Assembly (NCBI GenBank): GCA_030446715.1 | Contig: JAUJMU010000003.1 | Span: 393,630 to 457,629 of the forward strand | Origin: Cytophagales bacterium | GTDB taxonomy: Bacteria > Bacteroidota > Bacteroidia > Cytophagales > 172606-1 | Reading direction: 5' to 3' | Length of the DNA stretch: 64,000 nucleotides | In this document: positions 36,264-44,831 of the stretch, piece by piece | Layout: each line of letters begins with the position of its first letter | Position numbering within the stretch: position 1 is the first letter of the stretch | Translations under genes and position numbers: made by a program | The notes under the pieces: model-generated | What the model saw: the letters and a program-made list of their open reading frames with translations, nothing else | What the model was told of the DNA's origin: nothing | Databases searched by the model: none

Positions 36264-37190
36264 TTACCGGAGCATCAGGCGGGCAGCCTCTTCATCCTTG
36301 CGAAGCTGGACCTTCAGGGCTTCGAGACCAGCAAATTTCTGTTCGGTCCGGATTTTCCCGACGAGCTGAATCTTCAGTTTTTCATCGTATATGTCCTGGT
36401 CAAAGTCAAAAATATGCACTTCAATGGTCCGGTAAGTGCCATTGACCGTAGGCCGCATGCCAATATTCAGCATTCCGCCGAATTGCTGGTCCCGCCAGTC
36501 TACCTTAACAGTATACACCCCGTCTGCAGGAACCAATTTATAAGCCTCCTCAATCCGCATATTTGCCGTTGGATAACCAATGGTCCTGCCAAGCTGGTTT
36601 CCGCGGATCACTGTGCCCCGGAAAGAATAAAATCTGCCCAGATACTCGGTTGCTACGTGAATATTGCCTTCCTGCAGTGCCTTTCGGATCCGGGTAGAGC
36701 TCACGGTTACCTGTTCAACGTCCTGCCGGGTTATTTCCTCTACTTCAAATCCATAACCTGCCGCATTTTCCACCAGGTACTCAAAACTTCCTTCCCGGTT
36801 GCGCCCAAACCGGTGGTCGTAACCAATCACCAGTTTTCGGGTACCGATCCGGTCTATCAGCACCTGACGGACAAATTCATCAGATGTCAGCTGGGAAAAT
36901 TCTTTGGTAAATGGGATTATGATCAGATGATCAACGTGATACCGGGAAAGGAGTTCGATTTTTTCTTCAATGGTGGTGAGCAGGTTCAGTTCGCTGCCGT
37001 CAGTAGCTACAATCAACCTCGGATGCGGCCAGTAGGTAATCACTACACTTTCACCACCGCTGGCCTGCCGTACCTCTTCCAGACGGGCCAGAATCTTCTG
37101 ATGACCAATATGTACCCCGTCAAAGGTTCCGCTGGTCACCACAGCATACTTTAACCTGTTGAATTGCACCAGCCCTTGGTAAACCCTCAT
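36264..37190 (-). CDS. ribF: Bifunctional riboflavin kinase/FAD synthetase
   Basis: The 308-aa enzyme has an N-terminal FMN adenylyltransferase domain (TSGTFDGVHIGHQKILARL, KLVIGYDHRFGRNREGSFEY, SSTRIRKAL). Its C-terminal riboflavin kinase domain contains GTVIRGNQLGRTIGYPTANM, DGVYTVKVDWRDQQF and LNIGMRPTVNGT. It makes FMN and FAD from riboflavin. The start overlaps the truB stop by 4 bp (ATGA), so the two are translationally coupled; this order is conserved in Bacteroidota. Confidence 0.97.
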   Translation of the reverse strand: MRVYQGLVQFNRLKYAVVTSGTFDGVHIGHQKILARLEEVRQASGGESVVITYWPHPRLIVATDGSELNLLTTIEEKIELLSRYHVDHLIIIPFTKEFSQLTSDEFVRQVLIDRIGTRKLVIGYDHRFGRNREGSFEYLVENAAGYGFEVEEITRQDVEQVTVSSTRIRKALQEGNIHVATEYLGRFYSFRGTVIRGNQLGRTIGYPTANMRIEEAYKLVPADGVYTVKVDWRDQQFGGMLNIGMRPTVNGTYRTIEVHIFDFDQDIYDEKLKIQLVGKIRTEQKFAGLEALKVQLRKDEEAARLMLR

Positions 37191-37891
37191 GCTGAATGGT
37201 GGTTTTTTTGTACAAAATCACTGACCGTCTGGGCATCTTCTATCAGAAAAGGTCCGATTCTGGTCCGTCGGAGGGCATGCAGATACGCCCCGGTTTCCAG
37301 TGCCTCGCCGATATCCCTCACCAGACTGCGAATATAGGTACCTTTTGAACAAACAATTCTGAATCCAACCAGAGGCAGTTCAAAACTGGTAATCTCAAAT
37401 GCAGAAACCTGCACCTCTCGGGGCGGCAAGGCGACTGTTTTTCCTTTTCTTGCCTGCAGATACATCCTCTTTCCGTCCACCCGGATGGCCGAATGCATAG
37501 GAGGAACTTGGAGGATGGTGCCGGTGAACGCACGGGCTGCGCTTGTGACCATTTCAAGTTTAACATGGCTGCAATCCCGTTCAGAATCAAAAGGCGTTTC
37601 CAGATCAAAGGATGGAGTAGTTTTGCCGATCCCAAAAAATCCGGTGTATTCTTTTTCCTGCGCCTGGTAATTATTAATTTGTTTGGTCATTTTACCAGTG
37701 CAGATAATCAGCAGACCGGTGGCGAGGGGGTCCAGGGTACCGGCGTGTCCGGCTTTTCTGACTTTGATGGTTCGCCGGATTTTGTTTACCACATCAAAGG
37801 AGGTCCAGCCGGGAGGCTTATCAATCAAAAACACTCTTCCTTCCTCAAATGTTTCTTCCATATCCTTCAATGCTTCTCCGGAAAAAGTCAC
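37187..37891 (-). CDS. truB: tRNA pseudouridine(55) synthase TruB
   Basis: The 234-aa enzyme has FLIDKPPGWTSFDVVNKIRR and the catalytic Asp54 in GHAGTLDPLATGLL. PPMHSAIRVDGKRMYLQARK and CSKGTYIRSLVRDIGEAL follow. It forms pseudouridine 55 in the T-loop of tRNAs. The start at 37891 is assumed; an ATG ten codons downstream is possible. It lies in the ftsX-DUF3098-uppP-truB-ribF cluster. Confidence 0.96.
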   Translation of the reverse strand: MTFSGEALKDMEETFEEGRVFLIDKPPGWTSFDVVNKIRRTIKVRKAGHAGTLDPLATGLLIICTGKMTKQINNYQAQEKEYTGFFGIGKTTPSFDLETPFDSERDCSHVKLEMVTSAARAFTGTILQVPPMHSAIRVDGKRMYLQARKGKTVALPPREVQVSAFEITSFELPLVGFRIVCSKGTYIRSLVRDIGEALETGAYLHALRRTRIGPFLIEDAQTVSDFVQKNHHSA

Positions 37892-37916
37892 GATCAGCTT
37901 TAGACGGGTTATTTCA

Positions 37917-38696
37917 TCAAATCTCCAGTTTGATACCCATAGCCAGCATTATCAGCAGGACAAGGCCAAGAAGAATCCGGTAATACCCGAAAACTCTGAA
38001 TCCATACCGGGTCAGAAAGCCGATAAAGAATCTGATAGCAAGCATAGCCACAATAAAGGCAACCACATTGCCAATCAGCAGGGTTTGCAAATCCGCTGTT
38101 TGAATATATTCGTAATCTTTCAGCAGTTTATAGCCTGAAGCCGCAAACATGGTTGGCACGGCCAGAAAGAACGAAAACTCAGCGGCTGCTTTTCGGGTAA
38201 GTCCCTGAGTCATGCCTCCAATGATGGTGGCGGCTGACCTCGATACACCTGGCATCAAGGCAAGACATTGAAAAAACCCGATCACCAACGCCCGCGGATA
38301 GCTGATATGCTGAGTATCATCCCGGTTGTCTATGAACACTTTATCAATAAAAAGAAGGATAATACCCCCTAAAAGCAGGGCAACGGCCACTACCAAAACA
38401 TTTTCAAGAAGGCTGTCAATAAAATCACCGAGAAAAAATCCAATAATGGCAGCCGGCAAAAAAGCTACAAACAGTTTATAATAAAATTCTATACTCTGGA
38501 AGAAGCGCCGCCAGTAAAGTACTACCACTGACAGAATCGCCCCGAACTGAATGTTAACCGTGAATATTCTCGTAAATGTTGATTGATCTATCCCCAGCAT
38601 TGCGGAGGCAATGATCATGTGCCCGGTTGAAGAAATGGGCAGAAATTCGGTAAGACCCTCTACAACGGCTAACAGGATAGCCTCAACAATTGTCAT
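37917..38696 (-). CDS. uppP: Undecaprenyl-diphosphatase UppP/BacA
   Basis: The 259-aa membrane protein carries both family motifs: [15 protein letters not shown] at 13-27 and [17 protein letters not shown] in the second half. About eight transmembrane helices are visible. It recycles undecaprenyl diphosphate to the monophosphate carrier needed for peptidoglycan and surface polysaccharides, and overproduction confers bacitracin resistance. It sits 2 bp after the DUF3098 gene on the same strand. Confidence 0.97.
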   Translation of the reverse strand: MTIVEAILLAVVEGLTEFLPISSTGHMIIASAMLGIDQSTFTRIFTVNIQFGAILSVVVLYWRRFFQSIEFYYKLFVAFLPAAIIGFFLGDFIDSLLENVLVVAVALLLGGIILLFIDKVFIDNRDDTQHISYPRALVIGFFQCLALMPGVSRSAATIIGGMTQGLTRKAAAEFSFFLAVPTMFAASGYKLLKDYEYIQTADLQTLLIGNVVAFIVAMLAIRFFIGFLTRYGFRVFGYYRILLGLVLLIMLAMGIKLEI

Positions 38697-38698
38697 CT

Positions 38699-38908
38699 TC
38701 AGTTTCCGGGTTTACGCAGGATAGCAAAAAACTGTACCCCAAAGCCTGCCAATACTATCATCGGGCCTATTGTCAATCCTAAAGTTCCGAAACCAAACGG
38801 CTCATTGTCAGCCGACATAATAATAAAACCAATGATCAGAAACGCAATCCCTGCCAGCATCAGCAGGTAGTTTTGCTTACCAAAAGCCAGCTTATTCTTA
38901 TTCTCCAT
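38699..38908 (-). CDS. DUF3098 small membrane protein
   Basis: The 69-aa protein has two hydrophobic helices ([18 protein letters not shown] and [20 protein letters not shown]) and the typical start LAFGKQNY of DUF3098. It is always found between ftsX and uppP in many Bacteroidota, suggesting a cell-envelope role, but function is unknown. Confidence 0.9.
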   Translation of the reverse strand: MENKNKLAFGKQNYLLMLAGIAFLIIGFIIMSADNEPFGFGTLGLTIGPMIVLAGFGVQFFAILRKPGN

Positions 38909-38928
38909 TTATAATAGAAGTTAGAAAA

Positions 38929-39825
38929 CTAATAAAGTTCATCAAGCGAAACCAACAGGTACTTTCTGATTGACCTGTATGCACTGAAGGTGCCAATAAA
39001 TATGCCCATCAGACAGAGACCACCCATCAGCAACAACAGGGAGGGCAAATCACGAAGTGCTTCAAGCCCCTCCACCTGTGATTCAGCGTACAGCAGTAAC
39101 CCTGACAACAGGACTGATGCAAGAATGCCGCCGGTCAGACCGTGTAAAGCTGCCCGCAAAAGAAATGGTCTTTGGATAAACCATGGGGTTGCACCAACTA
39201 ATTGCATACTTCTGATCAGGAAGCGCTGCGAAAACATTGCCAGCTTGATTGTATTATTGATCAGCAATGAAATGGTGAGCAGCAATACAGTTGCAAAACC
39301 GACCATCAGCAAGGTTATTTTTACAATATTCCGGTTTATTTCCTCCGCGAGATTTTCCACGTACGAAGCTTCAAATACCCCTGGTATTTTTTCAAGGTCC
39401 AGTTTTATCAGCTTCATTTGCCTTGAATCATAAAATTCCGGTTTTATCCTGATCAGCAGCGCATCCCTGAGTGGATTCTCTCCCAGGAAAGCGGTATGAT
39501 CCTCTCCTGTATCTTTGATAAAATCCTTTTCTGCTTCCTCTTTGGAAATAAACCGGACTACCGGATTATTGCCTTCCCTTTGCAGATATGATCTGGTTTC
39601 CACGGCCTGAACAATTTTCTCAACTTCAGGACCTGCTACGTATTTATCAAGGTAAACCTGTATCTCAATATTGTTCCTGATGGAAGCAGACAGCCGGGCA
39701 GCATACAGTACCATCAGACTACAAAGGCCGATTACAAAAAGAGCCATTGTTATACTGAACACAACCGTAGCGAACGGATAACTCCCGAGTTTCTTTTTGC
39801 GCCGGTATTTTTTTAAAGTCTGCAA
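38929..39825 (-). CDS. ftsX: Cell-division permease FtsX
   Basis: The 298-aa protein has a cytoplasmic basic start (KKYRRKKKLGSYPFATVVFS), a first helix, and a periplasmic domain with IEIQVYLDKYVAGPEVEKIV and NPLRDALLIRIKPEF. Three C-terminal helices complete the FtsX topology. With FtsE (not in the window) it forms an ABC-like complex that activates peptidoglycan hydrolases at the septum. First gene of the ftsX-DUF3098-uppP-truB-ribF cluster. Confidence 0.93.
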   Translation of the reverse strand: MQTLKKYRRKKKLGSYPFATVVFSITMALFVIGLCSLMVLYAARLSASIRNNIEIQVYLDKYVAGPEVEKIVQAVETRSYLQREGNNPVVRFISKEEAEKDFIKDTGEDHTAFLGENPLRDALLIRIKPEFYDSRQMKLIKLDLEKIPGVFEASYVENLAEEINRNIVKITLLMVGFATVLLLTISLLINNTIKLAMFSQRFLIRSMQLVGATPWFIQRPFLLRAALHGLTGGILASVLLSGLLLYAESQVEGLEALRDLPSLLLLMGGLCLMGIFIGTFSAYRSIRKYLLVSLDELY

Positions 39826-39884
39826 CTGGTGTATTTAGATGCAAGTTTACAAATTAATTATTGGCAGATGGGGAGGGTTTAAAA

Positions 39885-39920
39885 ATAAAAGCCCTCTACA
39901 GTAAAGTAAAGGGCTTTTAT
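39885..39920 (-). terminator. Intrinsic terminator of the sigma/anti-sigma operon
   Basis: ATAAAAGCCCT (39885-39895) pairs with AGGGCTTTTAT (39910-39920), 20 bp beyond the stop of the leftward gene, with T-rich flank in that direction. Confidence 0.8.
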
Positions 39921-39939
39921 TGATAAAATAAATGGATAA

Positions 39940-40872
39940 TCAGTCTCTTTGATTCAGCCGCTCACTGAGTTTTTGGATCAGATCAGGATCTGTTACGAGG
40001 TTCTCTGATATAGGCGAAGGTTTATTTTTAGAAGCATCAAGCTGGAAAAACTGTCCCTCATAGAAAAGGTAGACAGAGTTTACCGGTTGAATTTCCAGCA
40101 AGACATAAGGGTGATCAAACCCCAGCAGGGCTAGCTGGTTGTTCAGGTAGTAATAATGTTGCTTTAATTTCGAGTTTGTGTTGTCGGTAACGTGGAGCCG
40201 GGCTACAGATTCGGCATCAGCAATTGCAGTGGTGCTCTTCACATAATTATCACTTTCTGCTTTACGGGGTGTTTCTTCGGTGTGTGGTTTTTTCTCAGAC
40301 TGAGCATTAGCATTCCGGGTAGCCATGTTGATAGTCTGGGAAGTAGAAGGCTGTACCACTCCGGGAGTAAGAAAAATGGTTTCCTTCCTGACTTCAACTG
40401 GTTTTGTGTTGCCAGCTGTATTGCTGGTTTCGACAGAATCAACGAAAGAAATGGGTTCTGATTCCCATGGCTCTGCTTGAGCAGTTCCTGAAGAAGGTGA
40501 ATTAACAGTTGGTTGCGTTGAAATGGCGGTTGTTTCCTGTGAGGCTGACGCATCAGGCTTCATAAAGCCCAAAGTCAGCCAGCCGGCAAGGCCAAGTGCT
40601 GCTGCACCCCCTATGATGTAACCTGTAATGGCAGAAAAACCAGTTCCTCCGTTTGCGATTTCATTCACATCAATATTCTGAAGGCGCTGCTTAAGCTGAC
40701 TCTTGCGGTAAGCCTGAATTGAAGTTACAACTTCTTGCTGAAGCTTGAATTCATTGTATAACAGGGGGTCCTGCTGCAACAATTGCTCAAATTCCGCCTT
40801 CTCACCTTCCGTCAGTTGGTCGCGCAGGTAAGCTTCAATCTTTTCCGTGTAGTAAGGTTCCTTATCGAACAT
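39940..40872 (-). CDS. Putative membrane-anchored anti-sigma factor, 310 aa
   Basis: An acidic helical N-terminus (EKIEAYLRDQLTEGEKAEFE) resembles anti-sigma domains. One transmembrane helix follows near 82-104 (IIGGAAALGLAGWLTLGF), then a low-complexity periplasmic Ser/Thr/Glu region and a C-terminal globular part (YYYLNNQLALLGFDHPYVLL). It is encoded 9 bp after the ECF sigma gene, the usual anti-sigma position. The sequence family itself is not recognised. Confidence 0.6.
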   Translation of the reverse strand: MFDKEPYYTEKIEAYLRDQLTEGEKAEFEQLLQQDPLLYNEFKLQQEVVTSIQAYRKSQLKQRLQNIDVNEIANGGTGFSAITGYIIGGAAALGLAGWLTLGFMKPDASASQETTAISTQPTVNSPSSGTAQAEPWESEPISFVDSVETSNTAGNTKPVEVRKETIFLTPGVVQPSTSQTINMATRNANAQSEKKPHTEETPRKAESDNYVKSTTAIADAESVARLHVTDNTNSKLKQHYYYLNNQLALLGFDHPYVLLEIQPVNSVYLFYEGQFFQLDASKNKPSPISENLVTDPDLIQKLSERLNQRD

Positions 40873-40881
40873 ACCCTTAAA

Positions 40882-41421
40882 TTAATCTAAAAAATCACTT
40901 GCTTTATACTTGGACTTAATCAATTCGTCCAACTCTTTTTTGCATTTATACTTTTTTGTCTTTGCAGTATCCGCATTGGCAAAGCCCAGTTTTTCGGCAA
41001 TGTCAAACATAGACAAATTGTCGAAATAATAATAACTCAGGATCTTACGGCAGGTTTCGCCCAGCTGGCTGATGCAGTTATTGATTATATCTATTCTTTC
41101 CTGCCGGTCGGCATCGTAGACATCCTCACTGTCCTTCTCCTCCATGGAAAAGCGACTTTTTCTTTCCAACTCTTTTCGCCAGAGATTTTGGCAGATGCTG
41201 TAAATAAAAGTGCTGATTTTTGAGGATAAAGTCAGATTACCGCTGGCAGCTTTTTGCCAGAACACAATCAGCGCTTCCTGATATATATCTTTCGCCTCGT
41301 CCTCGTTGCCGTTGTTGTTCATGACCATCTTGGTCATCATCTTATAATTTTTCTTGTAGAGATGGTCCAGCACTGCTTCATCGCCCAGTTTTATTCTCTC
41401 AAGAATCTCATTATCCTTCAT
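40882..41421 (-). CDS. ECF-type sigma-70 family RNA polymerase sigma factor
   Basis: The 179-aa protein has sigma region 2 (DEAKDIYQEALIVFWQKA, then ISTFIYSICQNLWRKELERK) and region 4 (CRKILSYYYFDNLSMFDIAE, with KYKCKKELDELI recognition helix). No region 1 or 3 is present. It directs RNA polymerase to a small regulon, probably cell-envelope genes. It is upstream of the putative anti-sigma gene and 640 bp from the PorE-like gene on the same strand. Confidence 0.9.
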   Translation of the reverse strand: MKDNEILERIKLGDEAVLDHLYKKNYKMMTKMVMNNNGNEDEAKDIYQEALIVFWQKAASGNLTLSSKISTFIYSICQNLWRKELERKSRFSMEEKDSEDVYDADRQERIDIINNCISQLGETCRKILSYYYFDNLSMFDIAEKLGFANADTAKTKKYKCKKELDELIKSKYKASDFLD

Positions 41422-42060
41422 CGGTACGTCAGGATTTAATACTAATCAAACTAATATAGTAACCAATATATTACGGTTACAATTGGGTGTATTGAAAAAA
41501 AACATGGCAGGTAACAGATACTTACTCCTTGAAAATAACACCCTTTTTCAGAATGGGCAAATTTTAATACCTGCCAGCCTGTTATTTACCTGAATACTAA
41601 TGTAATATTCAGAAACCAGCCCCTGTTTTACTTTTTGCCTAAGGCTCCTTTATACATTTCATGGCTGTGGGTAAAATGTCCAGGCTTCCTAAATTAATCC
41701 TGCCTGAATAACTTTAATCGTTCTGAATCCTCCAGAAGCACTTCTATGACCATCTTTATCAGAAGTATATTTGCCTTCTGATACTCCCATGCATACCTTG
41801 ACGCTGAATCTCCAGAATTCCTCAGAATCTTACTCGGGGGAGAAGTTTAATTCTTAAGCACTGGTTACTTCGCTCAGGTAAGCATTATGCTTTAAATGGC
41901 AGTTAAACGGCTTCAGGTTTATTATTTTCGTTCTTTCCCGGAAAAGCCTGGAGCCTGATGTTTTGATTTTTCAAGTACTGCTCTGCCTGTTGAATCGGCT
42001 AGTAAAAGCCGCAAGCCACCTACCTGCGTTTCTTGCTTTTATTTTAACTAACTAAACTGG
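41422..42060. other. 639-bp gene-free spacer upstream of the sigma factor gene
   Basis: No convincing protein gene. Small inverted repeats are visible: GTAACC (minus) flanking an AT-rich loop near 41460-41480, GGCAGGTA/TACCTGCC at about 41504-41577, ATCAGAAG/CTTCTGAT near 41758-41782 and CGGCTAGTAAAAGCCG near 41996-42011. A 33-codon minus-strand frame (41689-41790) is the only small frame with protein-like composition. The region could hold an untranslated leader or small RNA; nothing decisive. Confidence 0.4.
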
Positions 42061-44406
42061 TCACTGGTTTACAGGTCTAAGCTCTACCAGAGTAACTTCG
42101 ACCCGGCGGTTGAGCTTTTTATCTTCCTCACTGGTATTTGCATTGAGGGGATCATTCTGTCCATAACCCTTGGCAAGGGTACGGTTCCCGCTAATTCCTT
42201 TGTTTACGAGATAGGATGCCACTGCTTTTGCCCGGCTTTCGGATATCACCTGATTTCTTTCCTTGGTACCATCAGAGTCGGTGTATCCCGCTATTTTGAT
42301 GCCGTAGCTGGGGTTCTTTCTAAGAAACTCATGAACCTTATCAAGCTCCGGGATGGCGTCTGACTTCAAATTACTTTTATCAGTATCAAAGTAAACTATG
42401 TAGATCTGATTGAGCTTCAGGACAGTTTCTTTGGTGATGGTTTCCTTTTTCGCAACAGCTGCCGGGGAGGCTTTTACGGTGGTATTCACCGCCGACATTG
42501 TATATAGTGTGTCTTTCCCAACGATAAAGGGCACAAGCTTGCCGCTTGCGTCAGCGTACAAAAAAGTGTTCTTGGTTGCGTCTTCTCCCTTCGTCATTTT
42601 GCTAACGTCCACCGGATCAGCGTATACTGATTCCAGAAGTGCGCCAAGGGCTGAAGAGTCAGAAGAGGATAGCAACTTACCCATCAGCGCATATACCTCA
42701 GAGTTGTTGGCTTTTGCTCCGTTTTCCTTCTCAACATCGTGGAAGGCATTCTTCACAGATATTCCCTGCCCTACCACTTTTCCGTCTTTGGTAATCGGAG
42801 TCAGTAAAATTTCCTGATACAATTCATAGAAATAGTCCTGGTTGGGAACAAAGATGTTGACCAGATACGGCTTGTAGCCTTCTGCCTCAATTACCAGATC
42901 ATAGTTCCGGTTGGGCGGGAAGATTACCAGGTAATCGCCGGTTTTGGCATTGGGATTATACACGTCCTTGATGATCTCATTGCTAGACTTATCGATCACC
43001 TTGATTTTGGTGCGCACCGGTTTTGGAGGGTCACCCGCCAGAATGCGGCCTTTCATCATAGTCAGCGGCACAACGCCCAACTCCTCCGGAATACCAAGGA
43101 AATAAATGTCAAACCCGCCTTTGCCTTCCGGACGGTCAGAGGAGAAATAACCTTTTTTACCGTCGGCGGAAAGTGCGAAATACTTGTCATTGTATTGGGT
43201 ATTGACCGGAGCACCCATATTAACCGGAAGTATCCACTTTCCCTTGTCTGTGACGGTTTTAAAAATGTCGTAACCGCCCATGGAGTTAGGTCCGTTGGAG
43301 GTAAAGTATAATGTTTTCTTATCGGGGTGAATGAACGGAGCCTGTTCATCATATTTAGTGTTTACACCCGGGCCAAGATTAACCGGGGCTCCCCAGACAC
43401 CGTCAATCTGCTTTTCAACTTTCCAGATGTCCATGCCACCCTGCCCGCCCGGCCGGTTGCTGGAGAAATAAACTACCTTTTCGTCGGGAGTGAAACTGGC
43501 GCTGTTCTCTTCGAAGCTGGAGTTCACTTCTTTGCCAAGCCTGGCAGGTGCCCCCCACTTCTCTCCCTGAAGCTGGCACGAGAAAATATCCCCGGAATTC
43601 ATCGTGGCACCCATGTAGACCAGCAACTTCTGTCCGTCCGGGGATAATCCTACTGAGCCTATATTGTTTCTCACGCCGGTAATGACCGGAGGAGTGATAC
43701 CAAGGCTCTGAGGGACAGACCAGTTGTTACCGGCTTTGTTTGAGATCATTACGTCTTCAAACTCAACTGGCTTGCTTCCGGCCTGAGCGGCAGAAGACTG
43801 CCTGAAGGTGGTATAAATCAGAACTTTTTCGTCCGCAGAGATGACCGGACCGTATTCGGTGCCGGCGGTGTTGACCGGAGCGCCCATATTCTGGACGTAC
43901 ACGTCGGAAGACTGATCCGTAATGGCTTTGGCATTAGTACACCATGACAGATACAAGTCAGTTTCAGCCAGAAGTTCAGGCTTTTTCTCCTTGGTCTTAT
44001 AGGTTTTGAGAAGCGTGATTGCATTCTCATACAAACCCTTCTGATGATAGGCTTTGGCTAGCAAAAACTGGCTTCGGGGGGGAACATCAGGATTCTTGCT
44101 TTTTACGGCCGTTTCCAGATAAGGAATTGCCTTGGCTTCTTCGCCAGTGAGGTGAACGTAGCAAACCCCGATTGCGTAATGATTGAGCGCATCATTGGGA
44201 GTTAGTTTGTCGATGTCAAGATAAAGCGGCAGTGCCTGACGATACTCTTTTACATTAAGCAGAGCATCCGCTTTTTTAATTTTTTTCTCTACTTCCGTGT
44301 TCTGCGCGGTTGCAGAAAATCCGTGAAGCATTACAATTAAGGCAAGCAGCAGGAAGCCCGGGAAGTTCAGGCAGATTCTCATAAGGTAAACCGGTTTAAC
44401 ACTCAT
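42061..44406 (-). CDS. PorE-like OmpA-family protein (TPR, propeller, CRD, OmpA)
   Basis: The 781-aa protein has a signal peptide (FLLLALIVMLHGFSATAQ; an ATG at 44382 is an equally good start). TPR-like helices lie at ~35-180 and WD40-like/PD40 propeller blades at ~190-455 (for example VYFSSNRPGGQGGMDIWKV and YFTSNGPNSMGGYDIFK). A carboxypeptidase-regulatory-like beta domain covers ~465-560 and an OmpA domain with IKIAGYTDSDGTKERN the last 110 residues. This exact order is that of PorE, a peptidoglycan-anchored T9SS component of Porphyromonas. Whether it serves the T9SS here is inferred. Confidence 0.8.
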   Translation of the reverse strand: MSVKPVYLMRICLNFPGFLLLALIVMLHGFSATAQNTEVEKKIKKADALLNVKEYRQALPLYLDIDKLTPNDALNHYAIGVCYVHLTGEEAKAIPYLETAVKSKNPDVPPRSQFLLAKAYHQKGLYENAITLLKTYKTKEKKPELLAETDLYLSWCTNAKAITDQSSDVYVQNMGAPVNTAGTEYGPVISADEKVLIYTTFRQSSAAQAGSKPVEFEDVMISNKAGNNWSVPQSLGITPPVITGVRNNIGSVGLSPDGQKLLVYMGATMNSGDIFSCQLQGEKWGAPARLGKEVNSSFEENSASFTPDEKVVYFSSNRPGGQGGMDIWKVEKQIDGVWGAPVNLGPGVNTKYDEQAPFIHPDKKTLYFTSNGPNSMGGYDIFKTVTDKGKWILPVNMGAPVNTQYNDKYFALSADGKKGYFSSDRPEGKGGFDIYFLGIPEELGVVPLTMMKGRILAGDPPKPVRTKIKVIDKSSNEIIKDVYNPNAKTGDYLVIFPPNRNYDLVIEAEGYKPYLVNIFVPNQDYFYELYQEILLTPITKDGKVVGQGISVKNAFHDVEKENGAKANNSEVYALMGKLLSSSDSSALGALLESVYADPVDVSKMTKGEDATKNTFLYADASGKLVPFIVGKDTLYTMSAVNTTVKASPAAVAKKETITKETVLKLNQIYIVYFDTDKSNLKSDAIPELDKVHEFLRKNPSYGIKIAGYTDSDGTKERNQVISESRAKAVASYLVNKGISGNRTLAKGYGQNDPLNANTSEEDKKLNRRVEVTLVELRPVNQ

Positions 44407-44831
44407 ACTCTCCCCGCAATAATGTGCAGCGGAGCTAATGCAATATTAGGCTTTCCCCTTCCCCAAAATAAACTACAAGTTTTGGATACGTTTCATGAAT
44501 GAGGTTTCCTTCTCATTTGCGCTCATTTAAGGATACCAGACAAAGACCATTGTTTCTCTTTTCCATCAAATAAGCGGAATCAGCGGCTAAAAGAACTTCA
44601 TTTTGGTAAGCCCGGCCTGGTTCGGTTTGCGTTTATCGGATGTATGTTCCCATCTCACAACTGAATGTTTGCCACAATCTGCTCATCCCAACGGGGCTGA
44701 TTTTCGGGGAGATGCCATGAGCCTCATCCTACCCACTGCAATTGAGGATGATTTTCTCAGGTAAATGGCCTGATTGGAATTTTTTTAATATTGTGCTGTT
44801 ATCCAATCAAGCCCCGATACGCAAAGCTGTT
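44407..44831. other. 425-bp divergent spacer before dsbD
   Basis: No gene seen. It must hold the leftward promoter for the PorE-like gene and the rightward promoter for dsbD. TCATCCT/AGGATGA (near 44724-44751) form a short hairpin upstream of dsbD. Codons from 44742 are open in the dsbD frame but precede the signal peptide. Confidence 0.4.

Noticed and set aside
36204-37154. 316-codon plus-strand open frame
   Set aside because: Antisense shadow of ribF, which has complete motifs on the minus strand.
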